Origin: Agriotes lineatus
Lineage: Eukaryota > Arthropoda > Insecta > Coleoptera > Elateridae
Assembly (NCBI GenBank): GCA_940337035.1
Contig: CALNHX010003649.1
Location: 1-64,000, forward strand
Direction of reading: 5' to 3'
DNA: 64,000 bases
Shown here: one piece after another, positions 53,662 to 64,000 of the stretch
Numbering within the stretch: position 1 is the stretch's first letter
How the letters are laid out: the number at the start of each line of letters is the position of its first letter
The notes under the pieces: generated by a model
The model's database searches: none
What the model was told of the DNA's origin: nothing
The model's input: only the letters and a program-made list of their open reading frames with translations
Program-made: the position numbers and the translations under genes

Positions 53662-54411
53662 TATACAGATTGGTGGCGGAAAATGTGAAGATAAGTAATC
53701 AAATGTGTGTGAATACAGTTTATGGACTTTGTATGCGTTAGACATAAACAGACCTATATGCGATTAACATCTAGTATTCGCAGAATCAAAAGGTTTTGTT
53801 TTTAGAAAACACTGAATTCTAGGATACTAAATTTTTAGACGACCACGTATGAAAGTAACATTATCGCGACAGCAGCCTACTACAGAAAGTTGACAATTTC
53901 ATACACTAGCACGATATTATATCGTGCTAGTCATATCGTAACGGCACAAAGTTATTCACATCACGGCCTGCTTAATTGTGTGACAAACGTCACTTTGACG
54001 TTTGTCACACAATTCAGCAGACCGTGATTCAAATAATCCAGACGCTTTTGCTTTATTCGCTGCTCTGCTTTCAACAAGCTCTAATTTTGTATAATTGCAC
54101 CAATAATAATATAACGATCAATTCTTAAAAATAGAATTTACTTTGAGTGGTCGTCTAAAAAATAGTGTTCATAACTCGCCCGAAAGTGCAAATATCTGTG
54201 CTCGTGTTTTAGATCCACTCGGGCTTCGCTTCTCTACGCCCTCGTTTGTCTAATCAACACTCGCACGATATTTGCTACTTTCGACGCTTGTCATGAAAAT
54301 AACTATTTAAATCAGAAATGTCTATTTCTGTCTAACGCATACAAAGCCCATAAACTGTATTCTAGCTCAATGGACTGCCTATGTTCACACTATCCACCAC
54401 CAGTCTGTATA
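53662..54411. mobile_element. 750-bp TIR element with nested palindromes
   Basis: Arms of about 95 bp start TATACAGATTGGTGG and end CCACCAGTCTGTATA, both containing ACAGTTTATGG/CTTTGTATGCGTTAGAC. Inside is an inner pair TTTTAGACGACCAC (53835) / GTGGTCGTCTAAAA (54149), a perfect palindrome CTAGCACGATATTATATCGTGCTAG split at 53907-53931, a 69-bp hairpin at 53960-54028 and another MITE at 54170-54297. Confidence 0.65.
53960..54028. repeat. 69-bp near-perfect hairpin
   Basis: ATCACGGCCTGCTTAATTGTG is inverted at the right as CACAATTCAGCAGACCGTGAT; the centre TGACAAACGTCA-CTT-TGACGTTTGTCA is exact. A related single arm lies at 20245-20300. Confidence 0.7.
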
Positions 54412-54419
54412 ATATAACA

Positions 54420-55350
54420 TATACTGTCCCTCATAAATTTGTAACACATGGAGTTTTTTATCATCCATTTATCAGAAAATTTGATTCCTGATACAAGTTT
54501 CTACATCTTCTCAAACTAAAAATGCACTTCCCAAAATGTAAATATATTCGTATACAGGGGAGGTTCAAAAATATGAAAATGGTTCAAGAATAAAGTACCC
54601 TTATTTTTCAAAATAGACAAAAATGTTATTTGAAGAATTAAAAGTAGGTGTCAAACATAAAGTCACAGTTACTTGCTCCGAAAACATTTTTTTCTGGTTT
54701 CTCCTATTTTTTTCTTACCACGCTGTGTATTACCAAATGAAATACTTCAAAGTTAACTTATCAACGGATACGATAAACGTGTACTGTCAAACCTGAGTTT
54801 CCCCTCACTTAGCAACCAGGATATTACGTGATTCGAAATCAGTGCAAACAAATTTCATTTTTGTGTCAAATTTTTAAATAATTAAAAACAAACCGACCAA
54901 ATAACAATCTAAAATCAATTATAATTTTTTCCGTTGATCGTTTATTTATGGGTTTCATTAATGTATAAAGAATCTTCTATTAATGACCCTTATTAACGAA
55001 TGATTTTTTAACTAGTATGTTAATCGGCGATTAATAATATCTACAATTAACGCGCTCGCTGGCGCTCTCGCATTAAAATGTCACGATTATTAATCGCTCT
55101 CATTAACATACTTGTTTGTTCAATAACTATTAATAGATATGTTATAACAAATGCTCCCAATTAACATTTTTGTGTATTTTGAAAAATAAGAGTAATTTTT
55201 GCTTCAATCATTTTCATATTTTCGAACCTCCTTCGTATAGAAGTAGGATATTTACATTTTTGAAAATGCATTTATAATTTGAGAAACTGCAGAGGTTTTA
55301 ATGGACAATAAAATGTTGTGATAAATGGATATATTATGAAGGACACTATA
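54420..55350. repeat. 931-bp fold-back with ~215-bp arms
   Basis: TATACTGTCCCTCATAAATT and the inverse of ATATTATGAAGGACACTATA end it. Arms share AAAATATGAAAATG, TACCCTTATTTTTCAAAATA and AATGTAAATAT blocks. A smaller ~96-bp hairpin (55016-55111, GTATGTTAATCGGCGATTAA) is nested in the middle. Confidence 0.65.
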
Positions 55351-55544
55351 ATATTATAAGCACCAATCAAACGTGATTAATTCTGTCAATCAAACGGTGG
55401 TATTGTAACAACGCAAAAACTTTGTTTAATGACGTATATTCTAAATGGTACAAGTCTTCAACTAGAAAACTACGAAATTTTAAAAATTATGAATTGTTGC
55501 TATAAAGTAGTGAAAATGAATAAATCGATCCCATACGACATATG

Positions 55545-55690
55545 TCACTGAAATGGGAGAAAATCCTCTTTCTCATAATGCCACAGCTAACTATGAGTTC
55601 CATCTAAAAAATACAACTTTATATGTTATAATCCAAATTTAGAAACTTTTTGGACAACGCATTACGCCACTGAATTATTATGAAAAATAA
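55545..55690 (-). repeat. Dispersed repeat A, copy 3 (reverse)
   Basis: CACTGAAATGGGAGAAAATCC and ATAATGCCACAGCTAACTATG are the reverse complement of the 3' part of copies 1 and 2. Confidence 0.6.
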
Positions 55691-55819
55691 ATAATATTAA
55701 TACTACTTACGGGAACTTGAAAATTTTCCTACCTATTACCTCACCTTAAAAGTTTAATTTATTATTATTCATTTTAGATACACATTATTCTTACTTTCTG
55801 TGCCGCCTGGGCGATATGT

Positions 55820-56140
55820 CCAAAATCAAAGTTGGGCGTTGTGACCAAAATCAAACTTGGGCGTTATGACCAGGTTGGGCGTTGTGACCAGAATCAAAGT
55901 TGGGCGTTGTGACCAAATTGGGTGTTGTGACCAAAATCGAAATTCGGCGTTGTGACCAAGTTGGGCGTTGTGACCAATATCGCTTTTGGGCGTTATGACC
56001 AAGTTGGGCGTTGTGACCAAAATCAAAATTGGGCGTTGTGACGAAGTTGGGCGTTGTGACCAGAATCGAAGTTGGGCGTTATGACCAAATTCTGAGTTGG
56101 GGTTTGTGACCAGTGGGCGTTGTGTCATAGCCCCATTTTG
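55820..56140. repeat. Minisatellite, ~14 units of TTGGGCGTTGTGACCA
   Basis: Units alternate between about 25 bp (core plus AAATCAAA-type tail) and about 17 bp (core only), giving a ~42-bp higher-order period. Variants include GTTATGACC and TTCGGCGTT. The long minus-strand frame over it is translation of the repeat, not a gene. Confidence 0.8.
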
Positions 56141-56149
56141 TGTAGAGCA

Positions 56150-56890
56150 CAAAATTAGCTAGAATTTATTTCTATAACATTTTTTTCATCTATTACTTAA
56201 TTTAACATAACCTGCTAAGGTACTTTTGGAACTCTATTCAACCATCAACGGGACTCTACTCGACTGTGGTTAAGGGTGATTAGAAAGTTTGGGACTCTAC
56301 TGCACTCCGCCGGCTTAGTTTAGCTGCTAGAGGGCTTTAAAAATGATTAACTTTTTTTTCAAAAAACGAAAAATCTTTGATAGATTTTATTCATTTTTTG
56401 GCCATGCGTTTGTACCAGTAAACCACAGTGTTTAAAAACTGCGTCACAATAAATTATCCATCCATATTATTTTAACCCCCTGTATAATCACTACCAATTT
56501 TTCTTTCTGAATAGTTACTTTAATTTAGAAGCTATTTTCTCTCTTACAAAATTTTAGTTGGGTAAACGGTTTAGCCACAAAAAAAATTGAGCAAAAACCA
56601 AAAAAAGTGACTGAAAAGTGGTCGTACTGACGCTCGCACAGGGGTGCTAAATTAGAAAACTTGGATTTTTAATAAGGGCCTGGGTACATACAACATATCC
56701 AAAATCCAAAACTACATAACCTTTTGCAAGGTAACCACCCCCTTTTCATGACCTGGCCACTGGGCTATGTAGGGGTTTAGAAAATAAAAAAATGTCTATT
56801 ATCTTAACAATTAATAAAAACAGCGTTATGAATATTATGAATAAAATACGCAAAATAATTAAATAGTTTTTTCGTCCGTCCAGATCTTGA
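56150..56890. other. Non-coding stretch
   Basis: Contains CGGGACTCTACTCGACTG / GGGACTCTACTGCACTCC near-duplicates (56246, 56298) and a TTAACCCCCTGTATAATCA repeat-end-like word near 56473. No gene. Confidence 0.4.
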
Positions 56891-56894
56891 GTAT

Positions 56895-57560
56895 CAGTCT
56901 GTGTAAGTGTTCTAAGAGTTTGTAACCTCCTGCTTTGTACATCATTACGTCTGAAATTTCATGTTGTACAATGTCCTATGCGATAGTTTCTAGTTGATTT
57001 TCTGAGAGTATGTTAAAATGTTCAAATCTCGTCGATGCCCAGTACATCGTTATTTAATTTCTCGTCAATTTTTCTGCATAAGTTTATTCACGGTTTGATT
57101 CTGTTAGTTGCTTTTTAAACTTATATGAGTTTCTCGAGCTTTGTTGTGTGAAGTATTTTACCATTTCGAGGTGTTGGTTGTTTTCATATTTCCTTTTCGT
57201 AGTTCTATATATTTTGTCCACTTTGCGTCTTACTTCTTCAAATTGTTCTTTTATCTCTGGTGTTTGGTTTTGTATATACATTTTGTGCAACTTATTTTTT
57301 TGTCAGCCACCCTTTGATACCCTTTATTGAACCACGTTTCTCTATGTTTACGTTTTTGGTGTCCTAAATCTTGTTTGGTTGTTCTGCTTTTGATTAATTT
57401 CGCCCCCAAACAGTGTTTGTATTTGCATTCATATCGCCAATTACTATTTTTATGACATTCTTTCGTGCTGCTTCATATACATTTTTGAGCTATGATAGAA
57501 TTCTTCTCGAAACTCCCATTTCTTTGTCTTTGATGAATCAGTGAATAGTTATAGAGGGAA
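56895..57560 (-). pseudogene. LINE fragment spanning EN end and EN-RT linker
   Basis: Minus-strand pieces read AARKNVIKIVIGDMNANTNTVWG (about 57490-57410), carrying the GDMNA box of an APE-type endonuclease, then KRKHRETWFNKGYQRVADKK (about 57355-57300) and MHKMYIQNQTPEIKEQFEEV...LEMVKYFTQQSS (57290-57100), the usual linker before the RT. Stops and frameshifts are frequent; the RT itself is missing. Confidence 0.6.
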
Positions 57561-57779
57561 GATTTAAAAACTTTGTATTCTGATAATCATGGAACAAATG
57601 GCAGTAGAAGACGCCTGATAGTAATACGTAGCAACCATTTCCAACTGCATAGACTAGATACAAGTACAAAAATAATACATGAAACCAGAAATGTGTTAGG
57701 TCATTTTGGTATTTTAAATAGCCACCTAGGCTTTAGGGCAGCGTGCCCGTATGCTAAGCCCTTTTAGTTCTTTATTTAT

Positions 57780-60217
57780 CTCCATCGCCTAATTTCAGAA
57801 TCACGATGTCGCACATATTTAGCTCCAAAAGCAGTATTTTTCGTCGGTTGGAGCTCCCCTCTGATGGCGTTTTTCCGAATTCCGAATCTCCTAGAAAGCA
57901 CGCCGTCGAGGCGTGATGCCATTGGTGCCGGCATTAACTTGTTTCGTTTTATCGCCCCGCGATTGGCTGCCAAGGTTTAGTCACGTGGGGACGCGACCAA
58001 GGTGACCTTTGCCAACGCTTCCCTCTGGGCAGTTGTCCGCAGCCCGTTGCAAAGAACGCTCGTGTGGTGGTTGTGAGTCGGAGTTTTTTCGAATTGTCTT
58101 CGGCGTAGCGTGGGTGTTTGGAGCCCAGTTCCTGCTTCCGTAAGTAAGGGGTCGTGCCCCCTTCATCTCGACCTACGAGGATCTGTTCCGCAGAACGAAA
58201 GTGGCCCATTTTTCGTCGTCCCGTTGTACGCGTCCTGGACGCGTCTCACGTCGCCATTAAGGCGGTTGTGCACTCATCCCTATAGCCGTTGTAACATCGA
58301 AGGTACCTGCCACCTACGACTGCAGCCTGTCGCAACTCAACTGTACCAGGCTCCCTCGCCGCCTACGCATTAAGGTATGTGTCTTTAACCTGATTACCGC
58401 TGTGAACGCGAGTGCTAATTTAATCTTCGCTGTCCGCTGCATAAGGCGTCGCGCCAGCATATTGGTGCATTCCTTCAGAATTGCAGACTGTCCATATCGC
58501 GAGTGCTAATTTAATCTTTGCTGTCCGCTGCATAAGGCGTCGCGCCAGCATATTGGTGCATTCCTTCAGAATTGCAGACTGTCCATATCGCGAGTGCCAA
58601 TTTAATCTTCGCTGTCCGCTGCATAAGGCGTCGCGCCAGCATATTGGTGCATTCCTTCAGAATTGCAGACTGTCCATATCGCGAGTGCTAATTTAATCTT
58701 CGCTGTCCGCTGCATAAGGCGTTGCGCCAGCATATTTGTACTCATTACTACTCATTACTGTTCATTACTGTTCACTACTGTTCAACATCTGTCGCTAAGT
58801 TTAGAGCGCGCGTGCCAGCTGGTGCCCTTAATTATAGTCTAAGTATAGATATAGGGCGACGCACTCTGCCGCCCCATTGTAACCCGAAGTTCAATACATG
58901 ATTGGTTAGTTAAGGGAATTATTGTTTTGTTTCGACTTGTGCATGTTCTGTTACAGATAGACGCCCCCTTCATTGTACTGATTATTGTACGACGGAACGA
59001 GGGAGCTTTGAGCGTGCAGGTGGGTGAGACAGCTGCGTAGTCGCGGTCGGATTGACACCTAATTACAATCCTTGCATAAGGCAATCCCGAAATTGTTATT
59101 TGACCTTGCAACTCTTGAGTAATCCTATTGGCGGAGTATTTTGCATGCTTCGCTCCCGTCTAACCGTCCAGGCCCGGTTAGCCGGGTTAAGACAGGCTTG
59201 GTGGCGCCCTCATGATTTCGACATACCCTGTATATATTATGCCACCACACGCTTGCCCAGAACGTATCGTGTGACTCACGCCCGACTCCCTGAGCGTCCC
59301 AGCCGTGGCCTTTTAGCCTATTTCGAACCGATTTCAGGGCAAGTGTGCCAGTTTTTCAGGACTGATTCCGTGGTGCGATGCTCACCTTGGGTGGGTGTCG
59401 TAAAGTTCTTTTAATACCGTAACAGGCTAATTTTGGCTATCCCAACGTGTGGGCCTGTTTTTTTTTCTGATATTCGTCTTCTCGTCAAGCCCCTTCGTTG
59501 TGCGTCTTAATTTTGGCGTCCAACATCGGAGGCCTTGTATGTTCGTTTTCTTATTAAGCCACCCGTTGTCTGCCTAATTTTGGCAGCCCATCGTGTGAGG
59601 CCTTGTGGGGTCTTGTGGCTCCTTTGTTCTCGTCAACGCGCCTAATTTCGGTGCTCCAACGTCTGGAGCCTATTGGTGCACGACAACGCCCGACCTCATT
59701 TTGGGGTTTTCTTTTTTTTTGCGTTGTGTGTCTTAATTTTGGCGGCCCGATTGTTGCTTGTTGCTGTTATTGGACTGGAGTAGTCTCGTTAAGCCCATCC
59801 GTTGTGCGTCTTAATTCTGACGCTTTAACGTCGGAGACCTTGTTGCGTGACAACGCGCGACCCCATTTCGGATTTTTTTTCTTTTTTTTCTTTTTTCTTT
59901 CGCTCGATTTCGGGCGCAGTACCGTCTGTAACCATTGTTGGTCGGTAGTAGGCTCGTTAAGCCATTCGTTGACCGCCTAGTTTTGGAATTTGCTCTTTTT
60001 CGCTTATGTTCGGTCTTTTCGCAAAGAATATGGACAGATAGTCCCGTTAAGCCATCGGTCGTGTGAGAGGTAACAAACCACTTTTTCCCGATTTCTCCCG
60101 TTTTGACCGTCTACGATTTGGTTCGGATATCCAACGTAATTGACTTACCAAACACGCGCTAACGTTTTCCTTTTTATACGACGTATAATATAAGTCGTTC
60201 CTTTCCCGTTTGTAAAC
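57780..60217 (+). mobile_element. GC-rich LTR/leader region of a retrotransposon
   Basis: Base composition jumps to GC-rich and falls again at about 60390. It holds a 91-bp tandem repeat, TTCATTACTG-type short repeats (58735-58785), and from 59420 to 60050 a degenerate periodic series of CTCGTTAAGCC / GCGTCTTAATTTTGGCG / GGAGGCCTTGT blocks at about 90-100 bp. It runs directly into a gag-like ATG. LTR limits were not established. Confidence 0.4.
58408..58736 (+). repeat. 91-bp tandem repeat, 3.6 copies
   Basis: Units start GCGAGTGCTAATTTAATC at 58408, 58499, 58590 and 58681 (last one partial), differing at only a few positions (TTCG/TTTG, GCTAA/GCCAA, GTCG/GTTG). Confidence 0.85.
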
Positions 60218-60388
60218 ATGGTGCTAAAGCTACATATTGAACGCCTGCTTCGCGCGGAGGCTGAATACGAGTTGAGAATCAGAGGCCGTGATGCTTCCGG
60301 CGCGGTTACCTTGTTGCGCTCCCGGTTGCATATACGTAATCTGCAGACGCATAAGGTATTACGACAACTGTTCGGCTACAATCGGTAA
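60218..60388 (+). pseudogene. Gag-like N-terminal ORF, 56 aa
   Basis: Starts MVLKLHIERLLRAEAEYELR and continues IRGRDASGAVTLLRSRLH, a helix-turn-helix reminiscent of the SAP-like start of insect Ty3/gypsy Gag proteins. It ends at TAA after QLFGYNR, and composition changes at once, so the rest of the element is missing. ATG is preceded by TTTGTAAAC. Could be a stand-alone peptide, but a truncated Gag is likelier. Confidence 0.45.
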
Positions 60389-60389
60389 T

Positions 60390-60745
60390 TGATTAATATG
60401 GAGCCAATGAAAGTTTAAGTAAAGTGCAGACACAGAGGGGCACTAGACGTCTGCAGTTTACTCAGTGCTTTCGCTTTGACTTGCTATATCTTATTAAAAG
60501 TACCGTCTAAAATTACTATTTTTTTTAAATATGGGAAGTATGCTTCTAGAAGACTAAGAGTACACATTTGTAAACGACACAATTGTTTGATTAAATCTAA
60601 CTACCAAAGAGGAAGTTGAGGTTAGCTTCGCATGTTTATATTTCGAGCAACAGAAGTTTACAGACCCAAAAAACGCCGGTAGATATACAAACTGTATCCA
60701 ACCAAATTTAGCTCTTACAAAATGTAATTTTTTGAAAACAGTTAA
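60390..60745. other. Non-coding stretch
   Basis: AT-rich sequence after the retrotransposon remnant; no feature recognised. Confidence 0.4.
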
Positions 60746-60749
60746 AAAG

Positions 60750-61366
60750 ATTTGGTGTGATACAGCACACAACTTCCTTTTACAGTGATTTTATAATTAG
60801 CCATAAATTTTATTTTACTACAAATTCTACAGAAACAGTACAAAATAGAACCTTAGTTGAAGAGACAAATTTTCTATAAAATTTTAAGCTGAATTAAAAA
60901 TGTAATAATAAAGCGGGTGTTCTATTTAAAATAGGAATTAATAAAAAAAAAGAAAAAAAAACCATAGAAACCCATTTTAGAGGTGTTCAACTGGAAAATC
61001 ACTTACTTCACATCAATACACATTAAAAATGTAATGAAAATGTAACGTTTGAAAAAATCGTTAAGGCTGTTTTTTTAAAAATCAAAAACAACTGAAAAAT
61101 CGCAAGAGTAAACACCATACTTCCGGTTATGCGATTTTCTTTAAAAGCTTGCTGTCGCATCTAGATAGTACACAAAACTTATATGTATATGAAGTTTCAA
61201 CGTCATAACTCTTTTCGTTTTTGAGATATTCTGTTCGCACACAGACACACACAGACAGACAGACCAATGAACAAAAACATGTTTTTTTGGGTTCAGGGAA
61301 CTCTAAAACGTGAAGATTTGTTGAAAACACAATTTCGAATTATTGTAAAAGGAAGTAAAAAGATGA
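60750..61366 (+). repeat. Dispersed repeat D, copy 1 (~620 bp)
   Basis: Runs from GGTGTGATACAGCACACAAC to TATTGTAAAAGGAAGTAAAA. A second copy follows at 62254-62910 in the same orientation. Includes a CACACAGACAGACAGACC stretch and GCTTGCTGTCGCATCTA. No ORF. Confidence 0.75.
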
Positions 61367-61369
61367 CCT

Positions 61370-62250
61370 TTACATTTTATTTTCAATGGGTGAAGTGATT
61401 CATTTTCGTACACACAACACACACACAACAGGACGCAAACTAATTTTACGTTCTAAAACGCGTCCAGCGGCGTTTGAACTAATTTAGTGAATAAAATGGA
61501 TCAGGATATTTACCAATTTATTATTTTAACTTAAACAGTTAGTTTTAACCCTCTATTATACTAAAGTTAATTAATTACTATATGTAAGTACATTAAGAGT
61601 TCCAATGTTAAAATGACATACGTTTTATAATTATTATTCATAATCTATCAAATAAATTCATGTTCAGAGTTCTATCGTTCTTATTTCAATTTTGCTTAAT
61701 ATTAATTCAATTTTTGCAAACATTTTATTTGCAATTCGTCTAGTTTTAACGAAAAATCGTGAAGAAGGTATAACTTTTTTAAACAAAAAACGTAAAGAAA
61801 GTAAAAATTTTTTAACTATTTTATTGAAATTGTGAATTGTCAATTTGGTAGTTGTAACTTGTAAAGTCCTTTTCGACCAAATTTCGAGTTACAAGGGATC
61901 ACTATGCAAAAAATAACGTGAGCAGCACATATGAAAACAACTTTTTGTACTCATTTGCAAATTCGTGAAAAACAGTATGACTAACTAGTTGTACAGTATA
62001 CTATTGCGTTGTACATACAAAAATAACTATTTATCGAACCAGTGTCCTAAGTGAACTATTTTAATCATCAGTGTTAAAAGTTAGTCCAAGGTAACGCGCA
62101 TTAAAATCATAGATCGCAGGGTCTATCGTAAATAATTAGTATGTCAACATAACTTAGAATGTCTAATACACTGTGACAGAAAAAGTTTTAACGAACTAAA
62201 TTTTTATACTTCTGTTGTGCCGTAGAAAGAATATTGTATGTAACAAGTAA
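61370..62250. other. Non-coding spacer between repeat D copies
   Basis: AT-rich; ACACACAACACACACACAAC near 61410. No gene or bounded element seen. Confidence 0.4.
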
Positions 62251-62253
62251 ACA

Positions 62254-62910
62254 AATCTGGCGTGATACACGCACACAACTTTCTTTTACAGTGATCTTAT
62301 AATTAGCCAAAAATTTGATTTTAAATTTTTAAGCATTTGTCAAACATTTTCAAGAATTACAAATTTTACAAAAACGGTACAAAATAGAGTGTTAGTTCAA
62401 GAGACAAATTTTCTCTAGAATTTTAAGCTGAATTCAAAAATGTAAAAATATACCGGGTGTTCTATTTAGAATAGCAGTTAATAAAAAAAATTAAAAAAAA
62501 CAAAAGAACCCCATTTTAGAGGTATTCATCTGGAAATTCACCTATCTCACATCAATACACATTACAAATGTAATAAAAATGTAAAGTTTAAAAAAATCGT
62601 TAGAGCCGTTTTTGAAAAAATTGAAAAAAACTGAAAAATCACAAGAGTAAACACCTACTTCCAGTTATGCGATTTTCTTAAAAAGCTTGCTGTCGCATCT
62701 ACATAGTACACAAAACTTATATACGTATCAAGTTTCAACGCCATACCTCTTTCCGTTTATGAGATATTCTGTTCACAAACACCCAGACAGACCAATGAAA
62801 AAAATATGTTTTTTGGGATCAGGGGACTCTAAGACGTGAAGATCTGTTGAAAACTCAATTTCGAATTTTTGAGGTGAATCCAATACTTCCTTTATTATAA
62901 AAGGAAGTAA
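62254..62910 (+). repeat. Dispersed repeat D, copy 2 (~650 bp)
   Basis: Same order of blocks as copy 1 (GGCGTGATACACGCACACAAC, GGTGTTCTATTTA, GCTTGCTGTCGCATCTA, AAAAGGAAGTAAAA) with scattered substitutions and small indels. Confidence 0.75.
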
Positions 62911-62914
62911 AAGT

Positions 62915-63345
62915 GTGATTACGGCATCTATTATGTAGTCCAACTCGGCTTCGCCTCGTTAAATCGCCTGCCATAAGCATGTACTTTTTATTTTTCTTTA
63001 TTGTTCTCGACAAAATTTTCATTTGTAAATATCGACAGCTTAGGCTCGTTTGAAAAGAATAAGAAATAAAGCGGCATATACAAATTTTGCAAGTGATTTC
63101 AATGGGAACTGTAGTTGTTTTTGAATGACTACATGTTATGTATTCACATACATTTTCCGATGGCCATCCCACACTTGTGTTGCATACTATTTTTCCTGCG
63201 ACGGTTTCGCATTCTATAACAAATTCAACCTTTTAATTTGACATTTGTTAAAAGGTTGTCAGTTTTAGCCAGTAACAGTATGATTCTTACATGAGAGTGC
63301 AGAAAGTGAGTACTTTCTGAACTGTCATAGAAGTACATTTAATTA
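62915..63345. other. Non-coding stretch
   Basis: The minus-strand frame 62855-63172 overlaps repeat D and has no domain. No gene recognised. Confidence 0.4.
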
Positions 63346-63351
63346 TTATAC

Positions 63352-63460
63352 TAGTTTAATAAGAGGGCGTAATGTAGCACGAGTGGGTTTAGGGCACGAC
63401 GTGCGCAACGAGGAGTGCTCCAATGGAACTAGAGCTGCAATGAATTTTATTAAACGAGGA
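63352..63460. repeat. Small MITE
   Basis: TAGTTTAATAAGAGGGCG and its imperfect inverse ATTTTATTAAACGAGG end a ~109-bp hairpin with a GAGTGGGTTTAGGGCACGAC / GCAACGAGGAGTGCTCC core. Confidence 0.5.
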
Positions 63461-63464
63461 TAAT

Positions 63465-64000
63465 ACACTAATTTTATATACTTTCAACAAAAATAATCAA
63501 AAACTTTTAATTTTGACATTTCATATGTATGACAATCTGTCAGTTCTACAAAGTAGACCGTTTCAATGTTTTCATATGAAAATAACAATACAAAAACAGT
63601 GCTTTGATAGACTCCATTAGCACTATTTTTGGTGTTATAATAACCACATTAAAACATTAATATAAGTAAATAGTATATTTTTGTCAAAAGATAAAAGTAT
63701 AGTTTTTTTTTCGGGGGATGAAGATTTGTCCACAAGCAGCGTCATGGTAATTTTACGACGAAAAATTTTATCGCAAGAAGTAAATGTTATTTTTCTAGGA
63801 ATATAAAAAAAATAAGTTTACATTATGTATTGCAATCACTACAAATGAATTTAGGATCTCGCCGTTTTTGGATTACTTAATGTGGTTGTAATAAACAAAA
63901 CTGCCACCATTCTTGCGAGCAAACAATTGGTTATTTATTCATTTCCATAGCAACGCGCACTTTCATATGTAGTGTGAAATAAAGAGCTACTTTATTAACG
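63465..64000. other. Non-coding tail of the window
   Basis: AT-rich, no gene or bounded repeat identified. Confidence 0.4.

Noticed and set aside
55826..56152. 108-codon minus-strand frame
   Set aside because: Entirely minisatellite, repeating GHNAQL/TTPNLV motifs.
57949..58373. Frames in the GC-rich leader
   Set aside because: Overlapping on both strands, low complexity and no conserved motif; high GC alone lengthens open frames.
58408..58736. CRISPR-like reading of the 91-bp repeats
   Set aside because: Whole units repeat with no unique spacers, in a eukaryotic context.

Overview
The window looks like a TE-rich intergenic stretch of an AT-rich arthropod, most likely insect, nuclear genome. 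The evidence is short GT-AG introns of about 45-70 bp, insect-type transposases, non-LTR and LTR retrotransposon fragments, many TIR/MITE and fold-back elements, and one C2H2 zinc-finger gene. No rRNA, CRISPR, bacterial operon or mitochondrial gene is visible. Species cannot be named from sequence alone.

Layout. 1-8.9 kb: mostly non-coding, with small inverted-repeat elements, a decayed Tc1/mariner-type transposase (4.1-4.6 kb) and a fold-back made from two head-to-head copies of a transposase N-terminus (6.77-7.51 kb). 8.9-10.2 kb: C2H2 zinc-finger gene with an internal four-finger duplication. 10.4-12.85 kb: pogo/Tigger-like TIR element loaded with nested MITEs. 13.2-14.9 kb: a cluster of palindromes, two of them perfect by eye. 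15.5-16.65 kb: Crypton-type tyrosine recombinase pseudogene. 17.4-17.9 kb: YqaJ-like nuclease fragment. 18.5-19.5 kb: DD41D mariner-like transposase. 22.5-23.65 kb: LINE fragment. 23.96-25.3 kb: fold-back element and internally deleted mariner. 27.5-28.0 kb: TIR element carrying a zinc-finger remnant. 28.16-32.68 kb: a 4.5-kb TIR transposon with an intact three-exon DDE transposase. 35.03-35.60 kb: solo LTR. 37.3-38.5 kb: hAT-like pseudogene. 38.7-42.15 kb: pogo-like remnant, MITE, dispersed repeat and a 1.57-kb fold-back. 44.7-46.8 kb: LTR-like segment abutting a CACTA-like transposase remnant and a DUF4806-like exon pair.

47.2-52.35 kb is the most unusual part. It is a compact, GC-richer cluster of about ten small genes, probably virus-derived: a signal-peptide/TM protein, a single-BIR IAP-like protein, two divergent paralogues of an unrecognised family, a beta-rich protein, a possible PC4-like ssDNA-binding gene, two more small ORFs, a 74-aa protein resembling the PP1-binding domain of PPP1R15/GADD34, a gene broken by one stop codon, and the C-terminal part of a likely double-jelly-roll capsid-like protein. 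Stop codons overlapping AATAAA signals and short divergent promoters fit compact viral design. The anti-apoptotic-type (BIR) and eIF2alpha-phosphatase-type genes together suggest host-defence countermeasures captured by a DNA virus; family assignment (adintovirus/Maverick-like is my best guess) is unproven, and no polymerase, integrase, protease or packaging ATPase is seen.

52.4-64 kb: a repeat split by a LINE insertion, nested fold-backs, a two-step minisatellite, a degraded LINE, a GC-rich retrotransposon leader with 91-bp tandem repeats and a short gag-like ORF, and two direct copies of a ~640-bp repeat.
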